This document shows positions 1 to 12,493 of a DNA stretch of 64,000 bases, in pieces. The position numbers were made by a program, and so were the translations under genes. Numbering within the stretch: position 1 is the first letter of the stretch; every line of letters begins with the position of its first letter. Origin of the DNA: Euptelea pleiosperma (lineage: Eukaryota; Streptophyta; Magnoliopsida; Ranunculales; Eupteleaceae). The notes below the pieces were generated by a model. That model did no database searches. It had not been told where the DNA came from and saw nothing but the letters and a program-made list of their open reading frames with translations. The stretch is from contig CM068546.1 in assembly GCA_035048495.1 (NCBI GenBank), positions 11,538,435-11,602,434 on the forward strand, given 5' to 3'.

Positions 1-7
1 TACTGCT

Positions 8-484
8 TTGACCAAACCTCCCATACCCTCCTTCAAGGAAGTGGTACCTACTCTTCTTAGTTATGAACTTCTACTTAAGAGCCTAACACCTCCAGTGAGT
101 CATCATGAAGTAGCATTCACGGCTCAACGAGGAGGAAAGAATATTAGACATAACAATAGAGGAGGAGGACGAGGCTTCAAGCCTCAAAACCAAAATTTTG
201 CACACGGAAACGTGCAAAGCACTCCACGGTCTCCTAACAATTTTCGTAGTACCACTCACCACCGTGGTGGACATGGATTTCAACGTTCCCCTCATGGGAA
301 TCATAGCCAGCAGTTTGGGCAAGGAAATCCTAGCACACCGTTATCTGAACGTGTTTGTCAGATCTGTAGCCATGGGGCTCATACCGCACTTGAGTGCCAT
401 AACCGCTTCAACCAGTCCTATCAAACGACCCCAGTCACTGAAGCATTCACATCCCTCACTATTCAAGACTCTCCAGATACATAG
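8..484 (+). pseudogene. copia gag C-terminus, ended by a nonsense codon
   Basis: This is the C-terminal part of a copia Gag. It is rich in Gly, Arg, Asn and Gln and carries one CX2CX4HX4C zinc knuckle (CQICSHGAHTALEC) that would bind RNA in the virus-like particle. The frame meets TAG at 482-484, directly before WYPDSGATAHMT, the start of the protease. The stop is therefore a point lesion in what was one gag-pol frame, since copia elements normally have a single continuous ORF. The ATG at 8 is an internal Met, not the Gag start. Confidence 0.8.
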
Positions 485-3400
485 TGGTATCCAGACAGTG
501 GAGCAACTGCTCATATGACCAATGATGAAGGTAATCTCACTAATGTTAAGTGTTATAAGGGTACAGATCGAGTTCGGGTTGGCAATGGATCTTCAATCCC
601 TATATCCCACACAGGATCGGTTTCACACTCAACTCCCACGGGCTTCTTCAAACTCCATAACACTCTTCTTGTTCCTCATATTCAAAAAAATTTAATTTCT
701 GTGAGTCAATTTACTCAAGATAATAATTGTCTGTTTATTTTCTCACCCACTGGCTTTGTCATTCAGGAACAGGGAACAGGGAAAGTGTTGGGGACGGGAA
801 GTAGGAGAGCCGGGTTGTACACTCTTGATTGCCTCCATCAAGCTTACTTTTCTCCTCATACTTCTGCAATCAAGGGTACAGTCACAGTCTCGCACAATCG
901 TCTTGGCCATACCTCCTCTCGCATCCTTGATGTCTTGAATAAAACTAAAGAAATCCATCTTGTGGACCAAAATAAATGTACTAGTTCTATTTGCTCTAGT
1001 TGTCAGTTAGGCAAAAGTAGACGACTACCCTTTCATTTGAATAATAAAAGATGCTCTAGCCCCCTAGAGTTAGTGCATTTTGACATATGGGGTCCATCCC
1101 CCATCATATCTCCATCCGGTGTTAGATATTATGTGGTATTTGTGGATGACTATAGTCGATTTTCTTGGTTCTTTCCAATGAAAAAGAAGTCCGATTTTTT
1201 CTCTATCTTTATTCATTTTCAAAGACTAGTTGAAAACCAGCTTGACTGCAAAATCAAAGTCCTTCAATGTGACGGAGGGCAAGAATTTGCTAGCACCCCC
1301 TTCTTGGAACATCTATATCTCAATGTGGCATCATCAAGCATGCATCTTGCCCTCACACTCCAGCACAAAATGGAAGGGCAGAACGTAAACATCGCAGTAT
1401 TACTGAAATGGGCCTCACTCTCCTCTTTCACAGCCATGTACCAACTCGACTCTGGGTTGAAGCATTCTCCACTGCCGTGTACATCCTCAATCGGCTCCCT
1501 ACACCCATCCTTGAACATGCAACCCCGTACTCTCTCCTGTTCGGTAAGGCCCCTAATTTCTCCATGCTTCGCACTTTTGGATGTCTATGCTTTCCATATT
1601 TACGTAACTACTCACCCCACAAACTCTTTCCAAAGAGTTCTCGATGTGTCTTTGTAGGTTACAGCACCTTGCATAAAGGATACCGTTGCCTTGATTTATT
1701 ATCCAATCGGGTGTATATCTCGCGACATGTTATCTTTGATGAGTCCACCCTCCCATATGTCAATCCATCCTCTTCCACCACGGATGCCATTAATGCCACT
1801 GATCTTAGCATCTTCGAAGATCTTGACTGTAATTATGAAATGAACTCGACATCGCCTCATGAATCATTGGCTCAGCATACCTCCCCGGCACCGTCTACTC
1901 TTGGCACTCATGATCGGACCCTCCAACTGGATGTCCTGCCTATTCCACGCCTTGCTCATAGTGACGCTGCCTGCTCAGTTGCTCCCTTCACGAATGGTGA
2001 CACACACTCCTCTCCATCTCACGATCCTCTTGGAGATCGATCTCTGGCAATCACCTCCACATGTGTGCCACCCACTACTGAATCGTGCTCCGCAGCACCA
2101 TCTTCATCTCCATGCCATGATCCAGATGCGATATCCGATGTGTCCCACTCACCATGCAGTATACCAGGTGGTCATATTGTGATCGATTTGCCTATTGAAG
2201 TGCCACCTCTCTCCACGACCACCAACTCTCATCACATGGTTACTCGGTCCAAATCTCAACAAACCACCAGGCATCCCATTCCACAGCGTCCTTTGACGTC
2301 TACTAATGGTGATTCATCATTCTTCGATGCTTTAATAAGCTTAAAGGAACCACGTGGCTATAAATCGGCATCCAAGCACTCCCACTGGATTGCTGCAATG
2401 GATGAAGAAATGCAAGCACTTCACCACAATCAGACTTGGACCCTCACCCCTCGTACTCCTCAAATGCACATTGTTGGTTGTCGTTGGATTTTTAAGACCA
2501 AGCTCAATGTTGATGGCACTGTTGATCGTTATAAAGCTCGTTTAGTCGTTAAAGGCTATTCTCAATTATATGGCCTCGATTACGATGAGACATTTAGTCC
2601 CGTGGTAAAACCTGCTACTATTAGGCTTGTCCTTGCCTTCGCTACCATGCATCATTGGGAGATTCGCCAACTTGATGTCAAAAATGTTTTTCTCCATGGT
2701 TTGTTACATGAAGAAGTCTATATGGACCAGCCCCCTGGTTATGAAGATCCATCATTTTCTCATCATGTGTGTCGGCTTCACAAGGCATTATATGGCTTGA
2801 AGCAAGCCCCTCGTGCCTGGTTTGAACGGTTCAGTATATTCCTTCTTCATCTCAGCTTCCATAACAGTCGCGCCGATGCATCGATGTTCATCTCTCATAG
2901 TTCCCATGGTACCTTGATCTTATTGGTATACGTCGACAACATTATTCTCACAGGGAGCAACACCACCCTCATCAATGACCTCGTGATTCGCCTTAGCAAC
3001 GAATTTGCTATGAAGGATTTAGGTTCTCTTCACTATTTCCTTGGTATTGAAGTCACTTCTACCCCGACTGGACTCTATTTATCACAATCGAAGTATGCTC
3101 TCGATCTTCTTACTCAAGTACAAATGGAGGGCGTCAAGCCCCTCTCCACTCCTATGGTCGTTGGTCATCCACCTACTAAAGAGGGTACTCCCTACTCCGA
3201 TGTCACACACTATCGCAGTATTGTTAGAGCTTTGTAATATTTAACACTCACCCGATCGGATCTCTCTTATAGTGTTAACACTGTGTGCCAATTTATGCAT
3301 TCACCCACTGAAGACCACTATCGTGCCGTCAAACGTATTCTACTGTATGTCAAGGGCACTCTTCATCATGGTCTAAAATTTTTTTCGAACTCTCCGGCTA

Positions 3401-3890
3401 CCCTCATCGGGTATTCTGATGCTGACTGGGTAGGCTGCCCTGACACCCGTCACTCCACTTCAGGGTTTGCCTTATACTTGGGGCATAATCTCATCTCGTG
3501 GAGTGCCAAAAAGCAAGCTACGGTCTCCCGCTCTAGTGCCGAGGCCGAATATCGTGCCCTTGCCCACACCGCTGCTGAAATTACTTGGGTCACTTTCCTC
3601 CTGCGAGATCTCTGCCTCTATTTGGACACTTGTCCCACTATCTTTTGTGACAATCGTAGTGCTATTTGCATGAGCTCCAACCCAGTATTTCACGCTCGCT
3701 CCAAGCACATCGAGTTGGATTATCATTTCCTCCGGGTAAAGGTTGTTTCGGGTCAACTTCAAATAAAATATGTCCCATCTGAACTTCAAATTGCTGATAT
3801 TTTCACCAAGAGCCTCCCCCGATCTGCCCTTCAATTTTTCTCTTCCAAGTTACAGTTTCGTGATCTTTCTACGCTTCACTTGAGGGGGGA
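485..3890 (+). pseudogene. copia pol: protease, integrase, RT, RNase H (broken)
   Basis: The protease motif DSGA lies near 494-505. GAG-pre-integrase and the integrase zinc finger (H..H..CSSC, about 890-1010) follow, then the integrase core (FDIWGP, FVDDYSRFSWF, QCDGGQEF). The frame changes near 1324-1330: the conserved SCPHTPAQNGRAERKHR segment continues in frame 1. RT begins about 2475 (RWIFKTK) and includes LDVKNVFLHG. Its catalytic box reads YVDN at 2929-2940 instead of YVDD. A TAA at 3235-3237 replaces the usual Gln in RALQYLTLTR. RNase H follows (YSDADWVG, SSAEAEYRAL, CDNRSA, SKHIELDYHF, ADIFTKSL) and the frame runs on into the LTR until 4170. Two nonsense codons counting the gag stop, one frameshift and the altered active site make it non-functional. 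Confidence 0.88.
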
Positions 3891-4340
3891 TATTAGAACT
3901 CATGGTGACACATCAGCCACATCAGCAACACCAGGAACACCAGCCACGTCATTATTAGCCACGTCATCCTCTCCAACGGATACAAGATCATCTCCACAAA
4001 AATCTGCAATAGAATCTTGGAAGAAATTTACAAAATATATGGAGGATTGCATTAATCAAGGAAAGAGAATATCCAGCATAAACAGAAGTTACCAAGAATA
4101 TGAAGATCTGCATCAATCAAGGAAGGCAAGATCTCATCAAGGAAATGATCAAACATGTCTTACCAAATAGAGCACGTTTGACCTATTGGTCTTTCTATTC
4201 TAAATAGAATGAACCCTCAAATCTTGTAAATATGAGATCTACTCATATATTCCCACCCTGTAATTACCTTGTAAAGATCATACCTTACCTCTATAAAATC
4301 CATCAATGAAGAAAGAGTTCTCAAGTCGAGAAACTCTACA
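3880..4340 (+). repeat. polypurine tract and probable 3' LTR of copia element
   Basis: TTGAGGGGGGA at 3880-3890 is a typical copia polypurine tract, placed just after the RNase H C-terminus. The LTR would start TATTAGAAC, one base off the usual TGTTAG. A TATA-like CTCTATAAAATCC followed by AATGAAGAAAG near 4290-4315 resembles copia LTR U3/R borders. The right end is a guess because the partner LTR is not in the window. Confidence 0.5.
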
Positions 4341-5197
4341 AATCATACAAAATCGTTTAAAACCCATCGAATCTATTGCAATCTTTGGGACGTTCAAAAA
4401 GTTATGGTACCAAAAGTTTACATAGGGATCAAGGTTCCCATCACCTCATACCTAAGAGAACGGTGTACCATTTACTCCAGCACGAGAAATGTTGTCAATA
4501 AACACTCTTGATCCTCATGGCAACCAACGACATCTTTGTATACTAAATCACCCCCAAAAATATCTAGAGCGCTTCGCATGGTAACATCTAAGCATCCCAT
4601 CCCCTCTAACTTTATCCTCACTCTCCAAATCAGCCATTGTTGTGACACCACCAACATAACTTACCGGGATTTGACACAAACCAGAATGCATCAATAATCA
4701 ATAATCTGTCCACGTACAATGACAGAATTCCCATTTATGTTGGGCAAGGTAGGACTAAACCCATAACCAAATCGAGTGAAAGATGAGTGGGAAATGGTTA
4801 ATGTGGACCTATGAGGAGTAGAAATATAATTCTGGAAACAATGAATGATGAATAAACACACCGGTGAGTGCCTGCCAAGCAATGTCACAAGCTCTTCATC
4901 AATTCCTAGCCTGTGATAAACATGCAGCCCAAATCAATCCTCTCAATGAAATCAAAATTGTAGAAGCACACCATAGAAGTTTTAGAACAGAGGGAGAGCA
5001 TTAATTTAAATTTTTCTTGTTGTGAAAAAGGATTTAGGCCCTTCAATGAACTGTCAAGTTCCAGGGCAATCTCAATCATTCACTCCAAATAAGAAATTTG
5101 CTCAATACGAGATCAAGATTTATGTCCTAAGCATATTGAAGCCGTTGATAATTCTGGATTCACACCACAAAACCTTGAAGACCATCCATAGATCCTA
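4341..5197. other. intergenic, nothing recognised
   Basis: No convincing coding region, terminal repeats or RNA gene seen on either strand. Short ORFs here show no recognisable domain. Confidence 0.5.
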
Positions 5198-5910
5198 GGG
5201 CCTGTTTGCTCAGGCAGAGCCTTTTTAGTCAATTTTTGTTACTTGACAACAAACAAGTAAATAACATTTATGTTGGGACTACAAACATGGTTTGCTAATT
5301 TTTCATAAAACTAGTAATACTACAAGTTTCTAGTGGCTGAAACCATTAATATTTTTTTATTTTAATATATTTTCTCTAATACAAGTTTTCAAAAAAATAT
5401 ATGGACCTGATCCTTCTTTGTGCAGGTCCAATGTATTAGGTAACAGGTGACTTTTTGCAAAAGTTTTTGAAGCAAGTTGAAGCTAAGGACAAACTTGTTA
5501 GTAAATTCTTGAACTTTTTTAATAGCAACCTAACACATTGGCAATTTAATAGATTTATCTCACTGTATTTGCACATAGACTATCATAGAATATATGTTTT
5601 AGAGAAGGGGATTACTTTGCCTTATTTGAGAACCTTTGTCGGCATCATACTTTATGGCAAGTTGAGTGCGGCACCTAGCATAAAAACCCGAATCATTGTT
5701 TTTTCTCTTCTTAATATAATACTAGTATTTTTGCCGTGCTCGATACGGTTACTCTGTGCTCTATAAAAATATAATAAAAAATTAATACTCAAGCTTATCT
5801 ATCACAAATTTAAAATATTTTACTCTAATAGTTGGAGATTACCAATCAGTCTGATTTTATTTATTTTTATGTATATCTACCAATTTAACCGTAAATGATG
5901 GTTAGAAAAT
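5198..5910. repeat. duplicated upstream block of NLR copy 1
   Basis: This stretch (GAGCCTTTTTAGTCA to CCGTAAATGATGGTTA) is repeated almost base for base at 27193-27956, upstream of NLR copy 2. The copy here lacks about 30 bp after GACAAACTTGTTAGTAA and one more segment before CCTAACACATTGG. Both copies end at the same point (5910 and 27956), which suggests that one duplication event carried the resistance gene together with its upstream DNA. Confidence 0.85.
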
Positions 5911-5977
5911 ATTAGATCAACATAAGGTGTGTTTGGGGGTAAAGAAAGACAAATCAGAACCTAAGGTTTGTTCAAGG

Positions 5978-6074
5978 AAAATCACCAATCAAACTGATTT
6001 TTGCTCTGTAGGTCTGCATAAGGATTCGCTCACAACCTAGTGTGACCGAAGCCGATCACTGGGAGGCGTAGGTG
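5978..6074. mobile_element. small MITE-like insertion 15 bp before NLR1 start codon
   Basis: The 97-bp segment is flanked by direct repeats TGTTCAAGG (5969-5977 and 6075-6083). The paralogue at 28930-28955 has the uninterrupted leader, where ATCAGAACCTAAG leads almost directly into AGAGAAAAATGG. A 9-bp target duplication fits Mutator-like elements. The inner sequence (AATCACCAATCAAACTGATT) matches one end of the abundant MITE family found elsewhere in the window. It sits in the presumed 5' UTR. Confidence 0.6.
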
Positions 6075-6089
6075 TGTTCAAGGAGAGAA

Positions 6090-6701
6090 ATGGCTGAGAG
6101 TGTTGTGAGCCTTGTGATCGAAAATTTGGTTTCCGTGATTGCCCAAGAAGCAAAAATGTTGCGTGGACTGCACAAGAACGTTGCGTACATCAAAGATGAA
6201 TTGGAGAGCATCCGAGTCTTTCTTAGGGATGCTGATGCAAGGGTAGAAAGAGATGGAGGAGTTAAAATTTGGGTGAAACAAGTAAGAGATGTAGCCTACA
6301 ACATCGAAGACGTCTTAGACGAATTTGCTTTTCGCCTCGCACAACATCCTCATCGGCATGGATTTGTTGGTTTTCTTCATAAAATTCCTCGGTTGGTGAA
6401 GCACATGAAAGCCCGCCATGTCATAGCCACTGAGATACAAGATATTAGAACAAGGTTGCATGAGATTAAGGAACGAAGTGAAAGATATCATTTCGATAGA
6501 TTGGACCAAGGCACAAGTTCCGATACTGGTGGGAATGATACATGGCTTGATCCTCGTGTGGACGCCCTTTACGCCAAAGAAGCAGAAATCGTGGGCATTG
6601 AGAAGCCTAAAAAGGAATTGATAAACTGGTTAGTTGAAGGAGTTCCAATGCGAACAGTGTTTGCGGTGGTTGGCATGGGTGGGGTGGGCAAAACCACCCT
6701 T
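6090..6701 (+). pseudogene. NLR copy 1, 5' part: Rx-type CC and P-loop
   Basis: This is the first 204 codons of a CC-NB-ARC-LRR receptor of the RPM1-like class, intracellular immune sensors. It shows the Rx-N coiled coil with the EDVID-type motif EDVLDEF (residues 73-79) and the P-loop GMGGVGKTTL (195-204). MAESVVSLVIENL is chosen as the start (6090) because it matches the starts of the other two copies; an in-frame ATG at 6072 adds six residues. The frame is cut after the CTT (Leu) codon by the CACTA element and then reads 23 transposon-encoded residues to a stop at 6773. The gene resumes at 18471. Confidence 0.93.
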
Positions 6702-8512
6702 CACTACACCAAAATTGAAAAAATACGACACCAAAAAAATAGGCATTTTTGTAATTTTACGAAACTTAATTGAAAAAATAATAAAACAGACAACTTTCCC
6801 TCTCGACTCTCTCAAATCCTCATTCCTTTTCTCTCGTCCCTTTTCTCTTTGGAGGAGTCACGAGCTTGGGGAGGCGATTTGTCAATTCGCATTCGCAGCG
6901 GCGGACGTCGCGAGTTTCGGGAGGTGATTCGTCAGGTTAGCATCTCCTTCATCCCTATTTCTAGGATTAGGGTTTTGGTTTCTATTTTTCTCATTCATTG
7001 TTAATCGATCAATCGATCAATCTCACATTCTCTCATTCGATATCTCAGGTACAGATTCATGTTCGAGAGAGAATCCGCTCAGAAAGAGCTTGGAAATTTG
7101 ATTGAAGACCTCCGTCACAGCAATCTGAATGCTTCTCAATGCTTTCTCAATGCTTTAGCTCCTGAAACGTAGATCTCAATATATTTCATCTCTTCTTTTC
7201 AATTGGATCCCAACATCCGCAGCCGAATCAGGTTAGATTTTTGTTTCGGTCTACTCTTTCAAATTTATCTCTAGCTATAGATCCTTCAATTGTTTCAAGT
7301 AAAGGTAAAATTTTAGCTCGAATTCGAAACTTATCCATCGTGCTTCCTGTTTTCATTCTGTTTCGATATTTACAGAGATTCTAAGCGCTGTTCAAAGGAT
7401 ATTAGGTTGAAAATACAAAATCTGTAGTATTTTCAGATTAGTTTTACTCAAAAATTTCAACTAATTATTGTTTTGATCGGTTATTGCTTAGATCCATTTT
7501 TGAAATTTTGATCTACTTAATTTTGAAATCAGCTTGATTTTGTATCCCTCTCCAAAATACCGGTTGCTACTTGCAGCTATAACCCACATTCGTTGCTTGG
7601 ATCTGAACCACATCTGTTGCTTGGATCTGAACCACATTCGTTTCTCCATTTCTTTGTTCTAGAAATTTGAATTAATGCGAGGATTTCTCTTAATATTTTT
7701 GGGTTTAAGGGCTTTTTGAGATCGATATTTCTCTTAAGCTTTGGAGCTCAATATTTTAGGTTTTTTTTTTGTTAAGTTTCGAGAATAGTTTACAAGGACA
7801 GATCATGTGGGTGGAAGATGGAGGGTATGGAGAGCGCATATCACGAATGGATGTGGCCTCAGATTGTTTAGGGTTTCAAGGATATAAGATGTGTGTTTTT
7901 CGTGTGTTTTCTATGAGCATTTGAAACATCTTCCTCTTCTCTCCCCTATTAACTCTTTCTTTGTTTGGCTTTTGAGCATTTCCATTCATTTAGAACAACA
8001 GCTCGTCCAGAAATGCATGTGACGATCATTTGGCAAATGTTTAGATATAACTTTTCCTGTTTATCTTTCAAAAAATAGGTGGTTCTACTATGTTTGATTA
8101 TGAAAAGCTGAGAGCATAAATGTTAGATTTGTGGATAAAGTATAATTTGCAGAAAAATAAAAAATATTTCTTTTGAAGTTTAGGCATGGCTAAACTGTAG
8201 TAGTACTTTTAATGAACAGGGGAAAGTGGGAGGAAGGGGCATGCTTTCATAAGAAAGCTGGTCCATTGCCTTTTCTTTTACCCTTTTCCATTCCTCCTCT
8301 TTCATTTTGTCCAAGCAAGCATGTATGATTGAGTTTTCTTAAGTTGCTTTTGTAAACATTTTCTCAAACTTCTATTTTTCCTAATTTTGAAGATTTCATT
8401 GTAATGCTCATAATATTGTGGGCTGGTAGATTGGACTAAGCTGACAAAATAGAAAGAGAACATAAACTTACTTACATTGTATATATTTTAGTTTGCCTAG
8501 ATTAACAACTTC
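6702..8512. other. CACTA 5' region and leader
   Basis: After the 5' terminal repeat, the first 250 bp has only one weak ACGACACC motif, in contrast to the motif-rich right end. Pyrimidine-rich and GC-rich sequence at 6830-6960 (CTCGTCCC, GCAGCGGCGGACG), followed by AGGGTTTTGG, looks like a promoter/5' UTR with possible leader introns before the transposase. No protein is recognised here. Confidence 0.4.
7577..7645. repeat. 24-bp tandem repeat in CACTA leader
   Basis: The unit containing GTTGCTTGGATCTGAACCAC is repeated about 2.5 times with single-base changes. It lies in the non-coding leader of the CACTA element. Confidence 0.75.
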
Positions 8513-11500
8513 ATGCATGGAAAAATCCTAGGGATGTCTTCGACGCCCCCAAACAAGGATTGGATGAAGGCACCGAGGATGACCGTTGAATACTTTCAAG
8601 GTGTTTTGTCATTCATCATATTTGCAAAAGAGAATTCGGGGAGTGTTGATTGGTTTTCTTGCCCATGCATCAATTGTCGTAATGTGCATGGATAGACCAC
8701 TTTAGAAGAAATTTCTGAGCATTTGATTTGCAATGGTATAGACCAGTCATACACAACATGGTACTGTCATGGAGAATCATTTCAAAATCAGGATGCTAAC
8801 ACTGGGGCTCTTGGGACATCTACTAGTGACCAACCTGAAGATGTATACTCTAGAATGATTGATTTGGTGAATGATGTATTAGGGCAAGTTCGTCCAGAAG
8901 ACCTAAATGCATGTATGGATGAAGTTGATTGTGATGAAGATTTGCATGTTCCTCATGAACATAATGTGAAGGATCAAAATGATCTACAAGTGGATATCGA
9001 GTATGAAAAATTGAGAGAGGATGCGACACAACCCTTGTATCCTTCATGTCGAAAAGAGCATACGAAGTTGTCGGCAACGGTTGAGTTGATGAGCATGAAG
9101 GTAAGACATCAGTGGTCTGATAATAGCTTCACAGAGTTGTTACAAATGCTGAAAAAGATGTTCCCAAGGGAGAACACCTTGCCAGAGAGCACATACAATG
9201 CTAAGAAGTTGATCAACTCCTTGGGTATGAACTACGAGATCATCCATGCATGCCCCAATGATTGCATATTGTATTGGAGAGAGCATGAACATAGACAGAG
9301 TTGTCCTACATGTGGTGTGAGTAGATGGAAATCTGACTATCTTACGAAGAAGGGAGGTAGACATGTACCAGCAAAGGTGTTAAGATACTTTCCCTTAAAA
9401 CCAAGGTTGCAAAGGCTATATAGGTTAGTATTCATGTTCATGAATGATTGAATTGTAATTTTTAAATTTGGCTCATTGAATAATCTATTTTGTTATACTT
9501 TCTAGCGTTTCGTGGATTGCGGAGTTTATGACATGGCATTTTAGATCAGCTGTCCAAGATGGTTGTATGCGTCATCCGGTGGATTCTTCAAGCTGGAAAC
9601 AAGTAAATGTCAAGTGGCCCGAATTTGCTGCCGAGCCACGCAATATTCGTCTAGGAGTGTCAGCGGATGGCTTCAATCCATTTGGTAACAAGAGTAGTGC
9701 TTATAGTTGCTGGCCTGTTATGATAGTTCCCTATAATCTCCCACCATCTTTATGCATGCGAAAGGAGTTCACTATGTTATCACTGTTGATTCCAGGAAAG
9801 AATAGTCCAGGAAGAAACATTGATGTCTACTTGCAGCCATTGGTGTCAGAGTTGAATGAATTGTGGTCCATCGGCACCAGAACATACGACTCTCATAGTA
9901 AGACTTGGTTCACTATGAAAGTAATTTTACTATGGGCTATACATGACTTTCCAGCATACGGGAATCTTTCGGGTTGTAGGACTGGAGGAAAGCTTGCATG
10001 TCCTGTTTGTAGTGAAGGGACATACTCAATAAGGCTAAAACATGGAAATAAGCATGCTTACATGGGCCATAGAAGATTCCTACCAATGGACCATCCTTTT
10101 AGGAACCAGAAATCGCAATTTAATGGGAGGGAAGAACATGCAAGGGCTCCCCGACGTCTGACTGGTTCTCAAGTATTAAGCAAAGTAGAAAATCTTGAAA
10201 CAAAATTTGGAAAAGTGTCACACAAGAAGAGAAAAAGGTGTGCAGATGATCTGGATGGCTTTACTGCATGGTCAAAGAAATCGATCCTATTTGACTTGCC
10301 ATACTGGAAGGTGAGGTAAAAGAAATTTGAGCTTATTTAACATATAGTGGGATACATCGTTTATATTTTAACATTTATTTAACATTTTTATAGGATTTGC
10401 CTATTCGTCACAATCTAGATGTGATGCACGTAGAGAAAAATGTGACAGAGAATCTCCTTGCCACAATTATGGATATGAAGGACAAGACCAAGGATGGTCT
10501 TCAAGCCCGTCAAGATTTGAAGTCTATGAAAATAAAGAGAAACTTGTGGCCGATAGAAAAGGGCAACAGGTTGTTTTTGCCAAAGGCTCCTTTCACTCTA
10601 TCCCGATCAGAGAAAGAACTAGTCTGTCGAACCTTGCACATGTTGAAGGTCCCTATTGGATACAGCTCCAATTGGAAACATCATGTGAGCATGGAGGATG
10701 TTCAAATCAAGAATCTCAAATCACATGATTATCACATTATAATGCAACAATTGTTACCAGTACTACTAATGCACGCCTTTAAGAAACATAAGCCCTTACG
10801 TGCTGCTATTCTACAGTTGTCATTATTCTTCAATATCCTCTGTTCTAAGATTATTTCTCGTGATGAGCTTATGTGTGCGAGAGATCGTGTTACCGAAACA
10901 CTATGTGTATTTGAGAAGTACTTTCCGCCTTCATTTTTTGTTCCGATGACGCACCTTGTTGTGCACTTGGCGGAGGAGGCACTAGTTTGTGGGCCTGTCA
11001 GATATCGATGGATGTATCCTTTTGAGCGGTGAGTAAAATATTTGAATGAGTTGTCGTATTTTGATAATAAATTTTTAAAGTGATATATGATTGATGTCAT
11101 GTATCAGGATGATGAGAACATACAAAAGGTATGTAAGGAATCCAACACACCCAGAAGGGTGTATGGCAGAAGGCCGCCTATTAGAGGAATCAATATTGTA
11201 CTGCATGGAGTACATGCCAAATGGTAGGAATGGAAGCCATAAACGAGGACGAGAGACGTTCATGGATGATGATGATGCATGTTCTAGTGAACAACCTCTT
11301 GATAAAAAGAGTAAGGAGTATATTCTTGATCATGTGCAATACGAGCAAGTGCGCAGATGGGTTTTGCAATGTTTTTATGGTGTTGCTGAATGGAAGGAGT
11401 AAGTATAATCTAGTCCACTTGATTATTACATTGATTCATGGACATGTATTTTCCGTTGATGCTATACCGTTGTATGCACAGGAGGTACAAGGCATACATT

Positions 11501-12322
11501 CACGGCCACACAACCAATACTAAAAAATGGAAGGGCAACATGGCAACAGAAAGATCGATGGATTTCATTCCTTGGTTAAGACAACAGGTATAGATATGTT
11601 ATTTATTGAATGTTGAATGTATTGTTCGCGTTAGGTATCACATAGATCACGTAAAACAAAATTAACACTTTCCTTTATCATCGTAACAGTTAGAAAAAGA
11701 AGAAATGTCTACTTTGAAGAGGCTTGCTGACGGCCCAGACTTTAAAGCTATGTCATATAGTGCATACCGAGCAAATGGATATGTGTTTTATACAGCGGAA
11801 TCAGAGATGAGCAAGACAACACAAAACAGCGGGGTCACCATGAAAGCTATGACTAGTTTTAGGGCAAGTGCAAAAGATAAGAACCTTGTGGAAGAAGAAT
11901 CTACTTATTACGGGATCATCAAACAAATTCTTGAACTGAATTACTATGACTTCAAACAAACAGTATTCTACTGTGATTGGGTGCGAATAGAAGATAAAAT
12001 AAATGGATGTGTACTTGATCCAGAAACGAACTTAACATTTGTCAATTTGAAGAAGTTTAGAAGAAGTTCAAAGGAAGACGATGAGCCCTTTATTCATGCG
12101 TCTCAAGCATCTCAAGTCTTCTATTGTCAGGATCCAACAAGGGATGATTGGTATGTTGTCTTGGATTCTCCAAAGAGATTGACCCGGGATGTGGATGCTT
12201 ATCAAAATCCTTTGGTTTTTGAGGCAAAAATGAAAGGAGATGCTTTCATGACAACATTAGTAGAGGAGATTTTGGATGAAGGGGAAGAAAGTAATGAAGG
12301 ATCATGGGTGGAGATTGATTAA
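8513..12322 (+). pseudogene. TNP2-like CACTA transposase, six exons, one nonsense codon
   Basis: Exons deduced by splice consensus and phase: 8513-9423, 9506-10310, 10394-11028, 11108-11398, 11482-11587, 11690-12322. Together they give 1127 codons with no phase conflict. The N-terminus has the transposase-associated domain (CPCINC, HLICNGI, WYCHGES). Exon 2 carries the TNP2 core (SADGFNPFG, CPVC). Exon 3 has HNLDVMHVEKN and the DUF4218 end (VHLAEEALVCGP, YRWMYPFER). Exon 6 has the DUF4216 signature VFYCDWVRI. It would cut and join element ends in the nucleus. TAG at 8693-8695 interrupts the N-terminal domain in frame. ATG 8534 is an equally good start. No other break is seen, so the inactivation may be recent or a sequence error. 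Confidence 0.88.
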
Positions 12323-12493
12323 TTGATTCCAAAACAATTGTATTATGTTTTCCCAAGTATAATATCATTTTCCAAGTATAATATCATTTTGTTGAGAATA
12401 TTGTTTTGTAATATATTTTATAGAAACACTATGTTAGTTCATTGGTTTCATAACAATTGTAGTATATTTCATTTTAGCATGATTTCAGGATCC

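Larger units (their letters stand above)
1..4340 (+). mobile_element. Ty1/copia retrotransposon, 5' end outside window
   Basis: Domain order is gag zinc knuckle, protease, GAG-pre-integrase, integrase, reverse transcriptase, RNase H, which is the Ty1/copia order (integrase before RT). A polypurine tract (TTGAGGGGGGA, 3880-3890) ends the internal region, and an LTR-like stretch with a CTCTATAAAATCC promoter-like segment near 4290 follows. The 5' LTR, primer site and gag start lie left of the window, so LTR identity and target duplication cannot be checked. The right border is placed near 4340 by eye and could be off by tens of bases. Confidence 0.85.

Noticed and set aside
4472..4888. Minus-strand ORFs of 61 and 65 residues between the copia element and the NLR
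   Set aside because: Short, no domain, no splice-supported continuation.
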